Below, one piece after another: positions 30,201-41,069 of a stretch of 64,000 nt of DNA. The DNA is from Acanthaster planci (lineage: Eukaryota > Echinodermata > Asteroidea > Valvatida > Acanthasteridae): the NCBI RefSeq assembly GCF_001949145.1, contig NW_019091392.1, forward strand, positions 288,625 through 352,624. The letters run 5' to 3'. Both the position numbers and the translations under genes were made by a program. Within the stretch, counting starts at the first letter, position 1. Every line of letters begins with the position of its first letter. The notes under the pieces were generated by a model. It searched no databases. It was not told the DNA's origin and saw only the letters and a program-made list of their open reading frames with translations.

Positions 30201-30982
30201 TTAAATACCACATGTACAGTTACTGGAGCATTCTTGGCGGAATACGAAGACTTCGCCGTTTCTTGCTCTCCAGCGCCCCGCAAAAAATCTCAGCTTAGTT
30301 CCCTGATTATACAGGACTTTTACCTCGTTACTCCACCGTTTCTTCTCTAACAAATCTTGGGCCGTGAGGTCGTCGGTAATGTAGACATGGGATCCCTTCA
30401 AAGCCTGGCGACGATCTTTCATGATCCTCACCTTGTCTTGATATGAAAGCAGCTTCACCAGGATGTGTGCGAGGTGATCATTCTTGTCCGGCCCGTCGCG
30501 GTGGGCCCTTTCGATGCGCGGGGGGTTCATGTCGTAGCCAAACTTGGTGTTGAAAATGTCCGTCACTTTGTCAGTACAGTTTTCGTTGGCAGATCTTGGT
30601 ACACCTACAACTCTTACGTTGTTCCGTCTGGAAAACCTCTCCTGCTTGTTGAGCCCGCTTTTCATCTTGGCCAGCTGCTCTTTCGCCGCTACAAGCTCAG
30701 ACTTCAGTGATCTTACCTACCGCTCAAGGGTCGTCCTGGCGGTCTCCAGCTGCGAGATCCGCTGGCTGTTAAATTCGATAGATTCAGCCTGTTTGGCCTC
30801 CAGCTGTTGTTGGCCCACCATTAGCTGAGACAGCGAGGAGCGTACAAAGGCCTCAAAATCTTCATGGTCGTCGCCGTTATTCCCTGCCAAGGGGCTGCTT
30901 TTCCTCTTCACCCGGCACTGGGGCAGTACTAGCAGCTGCGCCCTGCCTTTTCCCTTCGCGAAGTTTCGGTGGCATTGTGGGT
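30201..30982 (-). pseudogene. LINE ORF1 (L1-type RNA-binding protein), one stop
   Basis: The start is in MPPKLREGKGRAQ near 30980. A coiled coil follows (LSQLMVGQQQLEAKQAES, ISQLETARTTLE), then TAG at 30717-30719. The second part (30665-30201) has an L1 ORF1-type RRM and C-terminal domain: RRNNVRVVGVPRSANEN, PRIERAHRDG and ALKGSHVYITDDLTAQDLLE. In the family it coats the RNA as trimers. The single TAG separates coil from RNA-binding part, and the rest is fairly clean, so this insert is not very old. Confidence 0.85.
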
Positions 30983-33900
30983 TACAACGTGGAGCAGTAA
31001 ACAAAAGAAACAATAAGCACGGAACCCTGTCATCTGTTGATCTGTTGCTGCATATCAAACCTGCATGAATCGATACACGAGAATATGCCCTATCAGATGA
31101 CACCACGGTTGTCAGATATTGAAAATTGTTAGATCCTTAAACATCGGATATATGGAACCTTCTTTGCGTGAGCAGAGAACCCGTGTAGTGGAAAGAGACT
31201 CATATTTACGGAAAAATCAAGCAGCTGAACACAAACTTTTGCAGATATCTCCCAAACTAGAGCACATATACATATCAAACCTGCGTGAATCGATAGATGG
31301 AAATATGCCCTTTCAGATGAGATCGATAGGCAGATTTGAAAAATTTATATATAGTTTAACATCCAATGTATGGAATCTTCTTTGCGTGAACAGAGAACCC
31401 GTGTAATAAAAAGAGACTCAGATTTGCGAAAAAAACAACCAGTTCTACGCACACTAACGCTTTCATTTGCGAATAATTCGGGAAATAAAGCGAATATGCA
31501 TATCAAATCTGCATGTATCGATAGAGGAGAAGATGCCCTTTCAGATGACACATCGATAGTCAGATTTGGAAAATTCGTATATAGCTTAACATCAAATGTA
31601 TGGAGCCTTCTTTGCGTGAGCAGAGAACCTGTGTAGTGGAAAGAGACTCAGATTTACGCAAAAAAATCAAACAGCTGAATACAAACTCCTGCTTTCTTTT
31701 CCAGATATTTCCAAAACTAGAGAGAATATGCAGATCCGTCCTGCATGAATCGTTAGAAGAGAATATGCCCATTAAGACGTCAAAACGATTGTCAGATCTG
31801 GACCATTTTTATATCCTTAAACATCGGACATATGGAACCTTCTTTGCGTGAGCAAAGAACCCGTGTAGGGGAAAGACACTCAGATTTACGCAAAAAATCA
31901 AGCAGCTGAACACAAACTCCCGGTATCTTTTGCGGATATTTCCGAAACTAAAGCAAATATGTAAATCAAACTTGCATCAATCGATAGAAGAGAATATGCC
32001 CTATCCGATGACACCTCGGTTGTCAGATCTTGAAAATTGTTAGATCCTTAAACATCGGATATATATAACCTTCCTTGCGTGAGCAGAGAACCCGTGTAAT
32101 GGAAAGAGTATTAGATTTACCCAAAAAAATGAACCAGCTGATCACAAAGTCCTGCTTTCTTTTGCAGATATATCCGAAACTAAAGCAAATATGCATATCC
32201 AACCTGCATGAATCGATACATGAGAATATGCCCATTAAGACGTCAAAACAATTGTCAGATCTGGACAATTTTTAAATCCTTAAATATCAGAAATATGGAA
32301 ACTTCTTTGCGTGAGCAGAGAACCCGTGTAGTGGAAAGAGACTCATATTTACGGAAAAAATCAAGCAGCTGAACACAAACTCCCGGTATCTTTTGCGGAT
32401 ATTTCGGCAACTAAAGCAAATATGCATATCAAACCTGCATGAATCGATACATGAGAATATGCCCTTTAAGATGGCACAACGATAATCAGATCTGGAAAAA
32501 GTTTAGATACTTAAACATCGGATATATGGAGCATTCTTTGCGTGACCAGAGAACCCGTGTACTGGAAAAAAGACTCAGATTTACGCAACAAAATCAAGCG
32601 GCTAAAACAACCTCAGGCTTTTTTTGCAGATATCTCCCCAACTAGAGCAAATATGCACATCCAACCTGCATGAATCGATAGAAAAAAATATGCCCTTTCA
32701 GATGGCACAACGATTGTCACATCTGGACAATTTTTAGATCCTTAAACATCGGACATAGGGAACCTTCTTTGCGTGAGCAGAGAACCTGTGTAGTGGAAAG
32801 AGACTCAGATTTATGGAAAAAATCAAGCAGCTGAACACAAACTCCTGCTTTGTTTTGCGGATTTTTCCGCAACTAAAGCAAATATCAATATCAAATATGC
32901 AGGAATCGATAGTGTAGCCTGTGTCCTTTACGAAGACACCACGATTGTCAGATCTGGATAGGTTTTAGAATGTCTAACATCGAATACATGGAGCCTCTTT
33001 CCCGAAGAAAAAAACCTTGTCGTGGAAAGAAACTCAGATTTACGCAAAAACAATCATGATGTTGCACACAAACTCCTGCTTTCTTTTGCGGGTATATCCG
33101 AAACTAAAGCAAATATGCGTATCAAACCTGCATGAATCGATACAGGAGAATATGCCCTATCAGATGACACCACGGTTGTCAGATCTTGAAAATTGTTAGA
33201 TCCTTCAACATCGGATATATGTAACCTTCCTTGCGTGAACAGAAAACCCGCGTTGTTGAACGATACTCAGAATTACGCAAAAAAAAAACAAGCAGTTCTA
33301 CACAAACTAACGCTTTCATTTGCAAATAATTCGGGAAAACAACAAATATGCATATCAAACTTGCCTGAATCGGTAAAAAGAATATGCTCTTTCAGATGGC
33401 ACAACGATAGTTAGATCTGGAAAAAGTTTAGATTCTGAAACATCGGATATATCCGAAACGAGAGCAAATATACATATCCTACCTGCATGAATCGATAGAA
33501 GAGAGAATATGCCCTTTCAGATGGCACAACGATTGTCAGATCTGGACGATTTTTATATCCTTAAACATCGGACATATGGAGCCTTCTTTACGTGAGCAGA
33601 GAACCCGTGTAGTAAAAAGACACTCAGATTTACGCAAAAAACATCAAGCAGCTGAACACAAAATTCTGCTTTTTTTTGCAGATATATCCCAAACTAAAGA
33701 AAATATGCAAATCCAACCTGCATGAATGGATAGAAAAGAATATGTCCTTTCAGACGGCACCACGATTGTCAGATCTGGACGATTTTTATATCCTTAAACA
33801 TCATATATATGGAACCTTTTTTGCTTGAGCAGAGAACCCGTGTAGTGGATGAGACTCATATTTACGGAAAAAAATCAAGCAGTTGAAAACAAACCCCTGC

Positions 33901-34032
33901 ATTTTTTTGCAGATATCTCCCAAACTAGAGCTTATATCCATATCAAACCTGCATGAATCGATAGAAGAGAATATGAACTTCAGATGGCACAACGATTGTC
34001 AGATCTGGACGATATTTATGTCCTTAAACATT

Positions 34033-34033
34033 N
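34033..34033. other. single ambiguous base at an abrupt junction
   Basis: An N lies exactly where satellite (CCTTAAACATT) changes to the tyrosine-recombinase element. It may mark an assembly join. Confidence 0.9.
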
Positions 34034-34149
34034 AGCTATCGCAACTTACGTTTCCGGGGTGGGTTATTATCACAAAATTTCCGGTTGGCCGGACCCAACG
34101 AAAGATTTCTTGGTGACGAAATTATTGTCGGGTTGCCGTAGGGATAATC

Positions 34150-34740
34150 CCGTTATTGACGAACGATGGCCATTCAAGCACTCCCACACGTGTGCAAAGA
34201 TCATTACGAAGTCGCACTTTTCCACGCGGTCATGTTATGTGCATTCTTTTGTTTCATGCGTATAAGCGAGTTTGCCGCCATTTCAAAAACAAACGTGCAA
34301 ACACTCACTTATTTTGGCTTCGGACGTCGAATTTATAAATGTGGGGCAGGACAGTGCTTCCGTTTTAGTCACCTTCAGGTACACAAAGAATAACCAAATG
34401 GGTAATCCTCAGATTGTGAAATTAGTTCGCTCAGGGGACGAAACCATCTGTCCAGTGCGAGCCCTCACAGTCTACGCCCAGATGCGTCCGACGCAGGAGA
34501 GTAGTTTTTTCTGTCATTTTGGGGGTGATCCCCTTACCCAGTAGCAGTTTAACGCCACATTGAAACGGGTTCTGATTTTCTTGGGCCTTGGAGGCTCATC
34601 ATTTAGTGCACACTCCTTCCGCATTGGGGCGGCGTCTACTACAGCGTCCTTGGGTTTTTCGTTGGATGAAGTTAAGGCAATGGGCCGTTGGCGTTCAAAT
34701 GCCGCTCAACTTTACATCCGTCCAATTGTACTTTGCTAGC
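34150..34740 (+). pseudogene. tyrosine recombinase, catalytic domain
   Basis: Starting in one frame, VCKDHYEVALFHAVMLCAFF and CFMRISEFAAISK give the first Arg box. After a shift near 34330, YTKNNQMGNPQIVKL and ICPVRALTVYAQ follow, then a TAG at 34542, then HSFRIGAAS near 34610 (the H-x-x-R box) and MGRWRSNAAQLYIRP near 34700 (the nucleophile Tyr). TAG at 34738 ends it. All four recognisable catalytic positions (R, H, R, Y) are still encoded, although one stop and one shift break the gene. The N-terminal DNA-binding half is missing or lies left of the N. Confidence 0.82.
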
Positions 34741-34819
34741 TGTCTGGCGTTTAATTTCAGCTGTTTAATTCCGCGTTTTGTCCACCATGTTGTCTCACTT
34801 GTTCCCACCCCTTGTTTAC

Positions 34820-35344
34820 AGGGGATGGTGTGGATCATTGGGGATTCCATCGTCCGCAGAGCGGCAGCCAGGCTGGAATGCAGTCCACCAGTACGCGGGA
34901 ACGGTCTGGGCGGAGCCCGATACAGTGATATAAATCAATTGTTATCTGACCTGGAAGCTAAGTGCCCTCGACCGGCCATGCTGATCGTTCACATTGGCAC
35001 TAATGATTTGGGTGATACTTATTTTTTCAGCATGCGGCAGCATGCAGTTCATGAAAGAATGTAGTGCTAAGTATCCTAAGGCTAAATTAGTGTGGTCTGA
35101 TATACTACCGTGAGCTTGTTACTTTGGGACCATTAATCCAGCGAAAATGGAGATGAAACGGCGGGCCGTGAATAGATGGGCGCGCTCCCTCAGCCGTCAC
35201 AAGGGCGTGTCAGTGCTACATCATCCGCAGTTTAAATGGTCCGAATTCTCATTGTACAGATATGATGGGGTTCACCTGTCCCGTACGGGTAACATGCACT
35301 TTCGGTCGAATCTTCGGGATTGCATTTGCGCTGCCTTTAATTGA
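34820..35344 (+). pseudogene. SGNH/GDSL-type hydrolase, one frameshift and one stop
   Basis: VWIIGDSIVRRAAARLE (block I, GDS) follows a pyrimidine-rich stretch and TTTACAG, which could be an intron end. LIVHIGTNDLGD (block III, GxND) lies near 34990. After a shift near 35030, the sequence VWSDILP has a TGA. The C-terminus has YDGVHLSRTGNMHFRSNL (block V, D-x-x-H). All the family's catalytic Ser, Asp and His blocks are visible. Such domains accompany recombinase elements. The substrate is unknown. Confidence 0.8.
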
Positions 35345-38262
35345 GTGTAATTGAGTTTATCCCACTCAAAGGGTTCATAGCGATGGTCCTCTTTACTGTT
35401 GTTATTATAATTCAATTCTAGGGGCGTTAATAGGGAGATGCACTTGCCTGTCGTTCCGGTGGGGCGCGTTTGGCGCGTGTGGCAGAAATTTGCCGGAAGC
35501 GACGGGAAGTGCCTCGATTTTGGCTAACATGATAATCAAATTATATTAGTAAATAAGTTTCAATTAAACTTTGAATTTTGAGGTTTACAGTTAATACTTG
35601 CTGTTTAATCTTAGGAACCCTACGCCAAGCACCCCCCCAGGTGGGGCTTCTTCCAACCGTATTTTCAAACGGTGGAAAAAAACGGCATGCTTTGCAAATC
35701 TTTTGTTAATTGTTCCAGACATGACATTCGACAAATTATAAGCATTTTGTGACTAGCACCCTCTCGTTCTGGTGGGGCTAGCGTTTATATATAAATATTC
35801 CTATAGCCTAAAGGCGAATGGTTGGCAAACCTACCAAGGATTCGGGCCCGTGGATGCCAAACTTGATAGATTGGGGCAAGCCTGCCCGTTTAAGCTGATT
35901 TTGCCAAACTTCTTAGTGTCAAAGACAAATAAACCAGTGGCTTGGAATAACGTGCCAAAAATTCAGTGGCAATTTGTTTGTTGTCTCAGAATAATCCAGC
36001 AGTTATACAAAAACTCTTGCTTTCTTTTGCGGATTTTTCCGAAACTAGATCAAATATGCATATCAAACTTACATGAATCGATAGAAGCGACTATGCCCTT
36101 TCAGATGGCACACTGATTGTCAGATCTGGACGATTTTTATATCCTTAAACATCGGATATATGGAACCTTCCTTGCGTGAGCAGAGAACCCGTGTAGTGAA
36201 TTAGACTCAGATTTACGAAAAAAAATCAAGCAGCTGAACAAAAACTCCCGCTTTCCTTTGCGGATATATCCCCAACTAAAGCAAATATGCATATAAAACC
36301 TGTAGGAATATGCCCTATCAGATGACACCACGGTTGTCAGATCTTGAAAATAGTTAGATCCTTAAACATCGGACATATGTAACCTTCCTTGCGTGAGCAG
36401 AGAACCTGCGTTGTTGAAAGATACTCAGAATTACGCAAACAAAAAACAAGCAGTTCTTCACAAACTAACGTTTTTGATTTGCGAATAATTCGGGGAAAAA
36501 AACAAATATGCATATCAAACTTGCATGAATCGATAGAACAGAATATGAGCTTTCAGATGGCACAACGATTGTCAGATCTTGAAAATTGTTAGATCTGTAA
36601 ACATCGGACATATGTAACCTTCCTTGCGTGAGCAGAGAGCCCGTGTAGGAGAAAGACGCTAAGATTTACGCAAAAAATCAAGCAGCTGAAAAAACTCCTG
36701 CTTTATTTTGCACCAAAGACCAAACTAAAGCAAATATGCACATCAAACCTGCATGAATCGATTAAAAAGAACATGCCCTTTAAGATGACACATCGATAGT
36801 CAGATCTGGAAAAAGTTTAGATTCTTAAACATCAGATATATGGAGCCTTCTTTGCTTGAGCAGAGAACCCGTGTAGGGGAAAGACACTCAGATTTACGCA
36901 AAAACAATCACGATGTTGCGCACAAACTCCTGCTTTCTTTTTCGGGTATATTCGAAACTAAAGCAAATATGCATATCAAACTTGCATGAATCAATACAGG
37001 AGAATATGCCCTATCAGATGACACCACTGTTGTCAGATCTGGAAAATTGTTAGATCCGTTAACATGGGATATACGTAACCTTCCTTGCGTGAGCAGAGAA
37101 CCTGCGTCGTTGAAAGATACTCAGAATTACCCAAAAAAATCAAGTAGTTCTACACAAACTAACGATTTCATTTGCGAATAATTCGGAAAAAAAACAAATA
37201 TGCATATCAAACTTGCATGAATCGATACATCAGAATATGCCCTTTAAGATGACACATCGATAGTCAGATTTGGACAATTTTTAGATTCTTAAACATCGGA
37301 TATATGGAGCCTTCTTTGCGTGAGCAGAGAACCCTTGTAGTGGAAAGACACTCAGATTTACGAAAATAATCCAGCAGTTATACAAAAACTCTTGCTTCCT
37401 AGTTTTGCGGATATTTCCCAAACCAGAGCAAATATGCATGAAAAACCTGCATGAATCGATAGTAAAGAATAAGCCCTTTAAGATGACACCACTGTTGTCA
37501 GATCAGGAAAATTGTTAGACCCTTAAACATCGGATATATGGAGCCTTCTTTGCGTGAGCAGAGAACCCGTGTAGTAAAAAGACACTCAGATTTACCCAAA
37601 AAACATCAAGCAGCTGACCACAAAATTCTGCTTTCTTTTGCAGATATATCCCAAACTAAAAAAACATATGCATATCCAACCTGCATGAATCGATAGAAGA
37701 GAATATGCCCTTTCAGATGTCACAAGGATTGTCAGATCTGGACGATTTTTATATCGTTAAACATCATATATATGGAAACCTTCTTTGCGTGAGCAAAAGA
37801 ACCCGTGTAGTGGATGAGACTCAGATTTACGCAAGAAAACCAAGCAGTTGAACACAAACTCCTGCTTTGTTTTGCAGATATCTGCCAAACCAGAGCAAAT
37901 ATGCATATCCAACCTGCATGAATTGATAGAAGAAAATTTGAACTTTCAGATGGCACAACGATTGTCAGATCTGGACGATTTTTATAGCTTTAAACATTGG
38001 ACATATGGAACCTTCTTTGCGTGAGCAGAGAACCCGTGTAGGGGAAAGACACTCAGATTTACACAAAAAATCAAGCATCTGAAACACACTCCTGCTTTGT
38101 TTTGCATATATATCCCAAACGAGAGCAAATTATGCATATTCAACCTGCATGAATCGATAGAAGAGAATATGCCCTTTCAGATGGCACAAGGATTGTCAGA
38201 TCTGGACGATTTTTATATCCTTAAACATCGGATATATGAAAACCTTCTTTGCGCAAGCACGG

Positions 38263-38646
38263 TCTCGTTGGTCTTCTGTTCTGAGATGTCTGGTGCTATT
38301 ATCTTTGGTGTAGGCCTATGTAAAGTACACGTCATGTACAACGTGAAGCATGGTGAACTGCACTGCTCAGCATGCCATTTAAACGGACAACTCTCCCGTT
38401 GTTGTGCGCAGCGATGGCATGACGTATTTCTACCATATTTGGTAAGAGGGGCCACTGAGACCGGTAGACAGCTGATTTTTACGGATGCTCTACGTAGCAG
38501 TTAGGTAGCCACGTGACACCGCTGAGGATCAGCGACTGTGCACAGTCCAACAATACAAACCTTCACAAAAATGATTCTACATCAGAGATTCTGATTTCCA
38601 CATGATGATTTAATTCCACTTACAAATGGGATAAAGGATTTATAAA
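38263..38646. other. unique DNA right of the satellite
   Basis: An open frame continues from satellite into this region to 38504 (VKHGELHCSACHLNGQ…), with a possible splice donor GGTAAG near 38440. An exon is possible but unsupported. Confidence 0.35.
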
Positions 38647-38860
38647 CACTTGTAATAGACTGTGGTTCACAGCGTCCCCAATTTCAGTCGTATTCCTTAA
38701 CGTACGGTATGAATTTCATGGAATGGTACCAGGTGATTTTGGGGGGTCGGAATGAAATCGTAAAATATAGTCTGATTCTTTGAATTTAACGTTTTCCAAT
38801 AAATACAATGTTGGGGAATATTACTGAAATTGGGGACGCCGCGAATACGGTCTATTAGTG
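38647..38860. repeat. short inverted-repeat element (arms ~45 bp)
   Basis: The left arm (38647-38698: AATAGAC…GCGTCCCCAATTTCAGT) and right arm (38811-38860: ACTGAAATTGGGGACGC…GTCTATTAGTG) are inverted copies around about 110 bp. A MITE is likely, though I could not fix the target duplication. Confidence 0.65.
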
Positions 38861-39839
38861 GGTCGCCGACAAAGTTTTTTTACGCAGCGTAGACACAAAA
38901 ACCATTTGTTGTAGAAGGAGTTCGTACTATACGATTTTGCCACAACGAATTTTCTCCCAATAGGAATATGCATATTAAACCCGGCGGGACCGACGATGTC
39001 TTTGTTATGACCGTTTTTTTTTAATTGATGGGCGGTTTCGTTACAAGAGTATTTCAATTTGCAAGTATTCACTTAAAACTTCCCCTCACGTGTGGGGTAA
39101 ACAATGGAATTTTCAACGAGACGCATCAAGAAATGATCGGATGGAAATTTCAATGTTGTAAAAACCACATTAACTTTAATTAGAAGCATCCTCTTCTCAA
39201 AATTTAAGAACTTCACCCTCTTTCGACATCAATTTATGATATTAAGGTATTTTACATGATTGTATTTACAGAAAATCTGTAAAACATTACAAAGAAGAAA
39301 CAAAATTGAACACTTGGGCAAAACAGATTTTAACATAATTCATAAGCATATACCTGAGCGTTCATGTTAGTATTTAAAGAAAACCAAAGACTTGAAACCT
39401 AAAATTGTCCGTGTTGTAGATCTGACGTATTAATAGTGCTCGTCCACTGCACACTTTGTATAGGGATAAATTGACCAGTATAAAGGGGCCGTCCATAACG
39501 AATGTACACACAAATACAAAAATTTGTGCGACCACGTGGGAAGACACATAGCGAAATTTATGTTGCAACTGCTTTTATTAACGCGTGAATGTTCAGTGCA
39601 TTCCAGTGCCAAAAGTTGGCGGTATAAAAATCGCAACAGGGACTTGTTTTTCTAGAAGTAGCTCGTTATTCTGAAATCTTTGCACGGACACAATTGCATG
39701 GTCAATCTCTATCGCAGAGGAAGGAAAAGTCTGACTCGTTTCATTGTCAGGCAAGTTTTGCTTGACCTCATTGTGCAAAGAAAGGATTAAATTTCACCAT
39801 AGCAAAATTCACTTTGTAATGAAACATGACAGTAACTGG
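38861..39839. other. non-coding stretch, nothing recognised
   Basis: Only frames below 85 codons; no family resemblance and no repeat ends. Confidence 0.5.
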
Positions 39840-40110
39840 TAGAGAGGGGGCCTGTTGGGCACACTTTGACCTTGAAATATAGCATAATTTGACCTTGGAG
39901 ATGGTGGCATTAATATGCATAAGTGTAATATTAATATGATATTGATATGAATAGGAATGAGTATAGGGTAAAAAATTCTGGCACAGATTGACCTTTGGCA
40001 AGGGATAGGCATAAGGTCAGAAAGTCTGGTACAGGTTGATTCTGGTGTATGGGATAAAATAGGAATAAAGCATAGAACGGGGTAAAAATTTTTGGTACAA
40101 TTTGACCTTG
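39840..40110. repeat. degenerate minisatellite-like region
   Basis: TTTGACCTTG-like phrases and GGTA(C/A)A recur every 50-70 bp (e.g. CAGATTGACCTTTGG, CAGGTTGATTCTGG, CAATTTGACCTTGC), interspersed with GGGATA and GGGTAAAAA. Alignment is loose. Confidence 0.4.
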
Positions 40111-41063
40111 CTTATGATAAATAATTGTGGATGAGTGGAAGGTGTGACGTCGTGGAAAAATACCAACGGGCGTACAGGAGGTCCAAAAGTAATTAGAAAG
40201 TACGAAGCGATAATCCCCAAACAAAAGGACCGTATGTGCCGCCGGGTTGTGACTGATAATTCCTAAACAAAGGGATGTACATAGTGGGTGAGCTGCATCG
40301 GCGGATTATTGTGTTAATTATATTGTGTACGTTGGAAGTGAGCGTTGGTCCGACTTCACCTTTGGACACTAAAGGAGGGAGGGTGCCCACGTGCTGACGG
40401 TCTTGCGTTTAGGTTACTATGGCTACCAAGATTTGATCGATACGGGAAGAAGACTCTGTTGTCCCTAGCTGAATTTTTACTCCTTTGAACTAGAGTGTTT
40501 TACGCTGGCTGTTGCGGGTAGGACAGTTTTTCCAGTTTGTTCGTGACGTCATAGATGTATACTTTTCTTGGTCAAGAGAGGGAGCTCTTGGCGCGCCAAC
40601 ATCGTCACATTTCTTGTTAACTGAAGAAAATCGTCAAAGATTTCCTTTGATTTTGCTTCATATTTGAGACGCCCAATGTTGTGAGTAAAAAAAAAAAAAT
40701 GAAAAATATTGCCCCTGGAAGAAACCACAGGGGTAAACGCATAAGGGTATGGCTATGCCATTTTGCACGATTTGAATAGGAAAACTGCATGCCTGTGTGC
40801 ATGCCTTGTGCATCTTGAGGGTGCTTATTTCTTTTCTTCCCTCACCAAATCTAGACAAAATTTCCCTCTTTAACACAAACATTCCATTTTGCGGTCAATC
40901 TGGGCTCATTGTGTTGTGGATATGCCCACTTTGGGGGCGGATCCTGGGTGGAAAGGGGGAGGGTTCTAATTATAAGTTTATACGCACAGTTGGACTTTGG
41001 AAAGTGTATGTGGGACTTTCTGTATGTTACAGATGATAATGTGACATCGGGCTCTCTGGTATT
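40111..41063. other. non-coding stretch before the BEL/Pao fragment
   Basis: No gene recognised. No reverse-transcriptase or RNase H motif precedes the integrase, so the retroelement is 5'-truncated near 41070. Confidence 0.55.
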
Positions 41064-41069
41064 TTGGCT

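Larger units (their letters stand above)
28681..31049 (-). mobile_element. L1/Tx1-like LINE, 5' part kept, RT lost
   Basis: Satellite runs to TGCTTTCTTTT at 28680 and resumes at 31050 with CATATCAAACCTGC. The insert codes on the minus strand for ORF1 (right) and the endonuclease part of ORF2 (left). No reverse-transcriptase motif is present between the endonuclease and the left junction. LINEs normally lose 5' parts, so this loss of the 3' part is unusual. No clear target duplication. Confidence 0.8.
34034..35982 (+). mobile_element. tyrosine-recombinase element with SGNH hydrolase gene, decayed
   Basis: This is a non-satellite insert with a tyrosine recombinase followed by an SGNH hydrolase. 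The satellite resumes at about 35983 (CAGAATAATCCAGCAG). Tyrosine-recombinase retroelements of the DIRS/Ngaro group are known to carry SGNH-type hydrolases, but no reverse transcriptase is visible here. It could therefore be a fragment of such an element or a Crypton-like relative. About 640 bp after the hydrolase have no recognised gene. Confidence 0.65.
25600..38262. repeat. ~232-bp satellite array with insertions
   Basis: Markers recur every 228-237 bp: CATATCAAACCTGCATGAAT, GATTGTCAGATCTGGA, CTTAAACATCGGATATATGG, GCGTGAGCAGAGAACCCGTG, GACTCAGATTTACGCAAAAA and CTCCTGCTTTCTTTTGCGG. After removing three insertions, about 7.8 kb remains, roughly 33 units. Units differ by substitutions and many by small indels. 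Several classes alternate (TTGCGGATATTTCC versus TTGCGAATAATTCGGG; GATGACACCACG versus GATGGCACAACG), which suggests a higher-order pattern. The many short open frames here are chance products of the unit. Confidence 0.92.

Noticed and set aside
25600-38262. Dozens of 60-135-codon frames in the satellite
   Set aside because: They repeat with the unit and contain the same translated phrases in several frames, so they are by-products of the tandem repeat.
25600-38262. CRISPR-like regular repeats
   Set aside because: Whole ~232-bp units are similar end to end; there are no short repeats with unique spacers, and the setting is an animal genome.
39840-40110. Short frames here as genes
   Set aside because: They follow the loose repeat and have no family resemblance.
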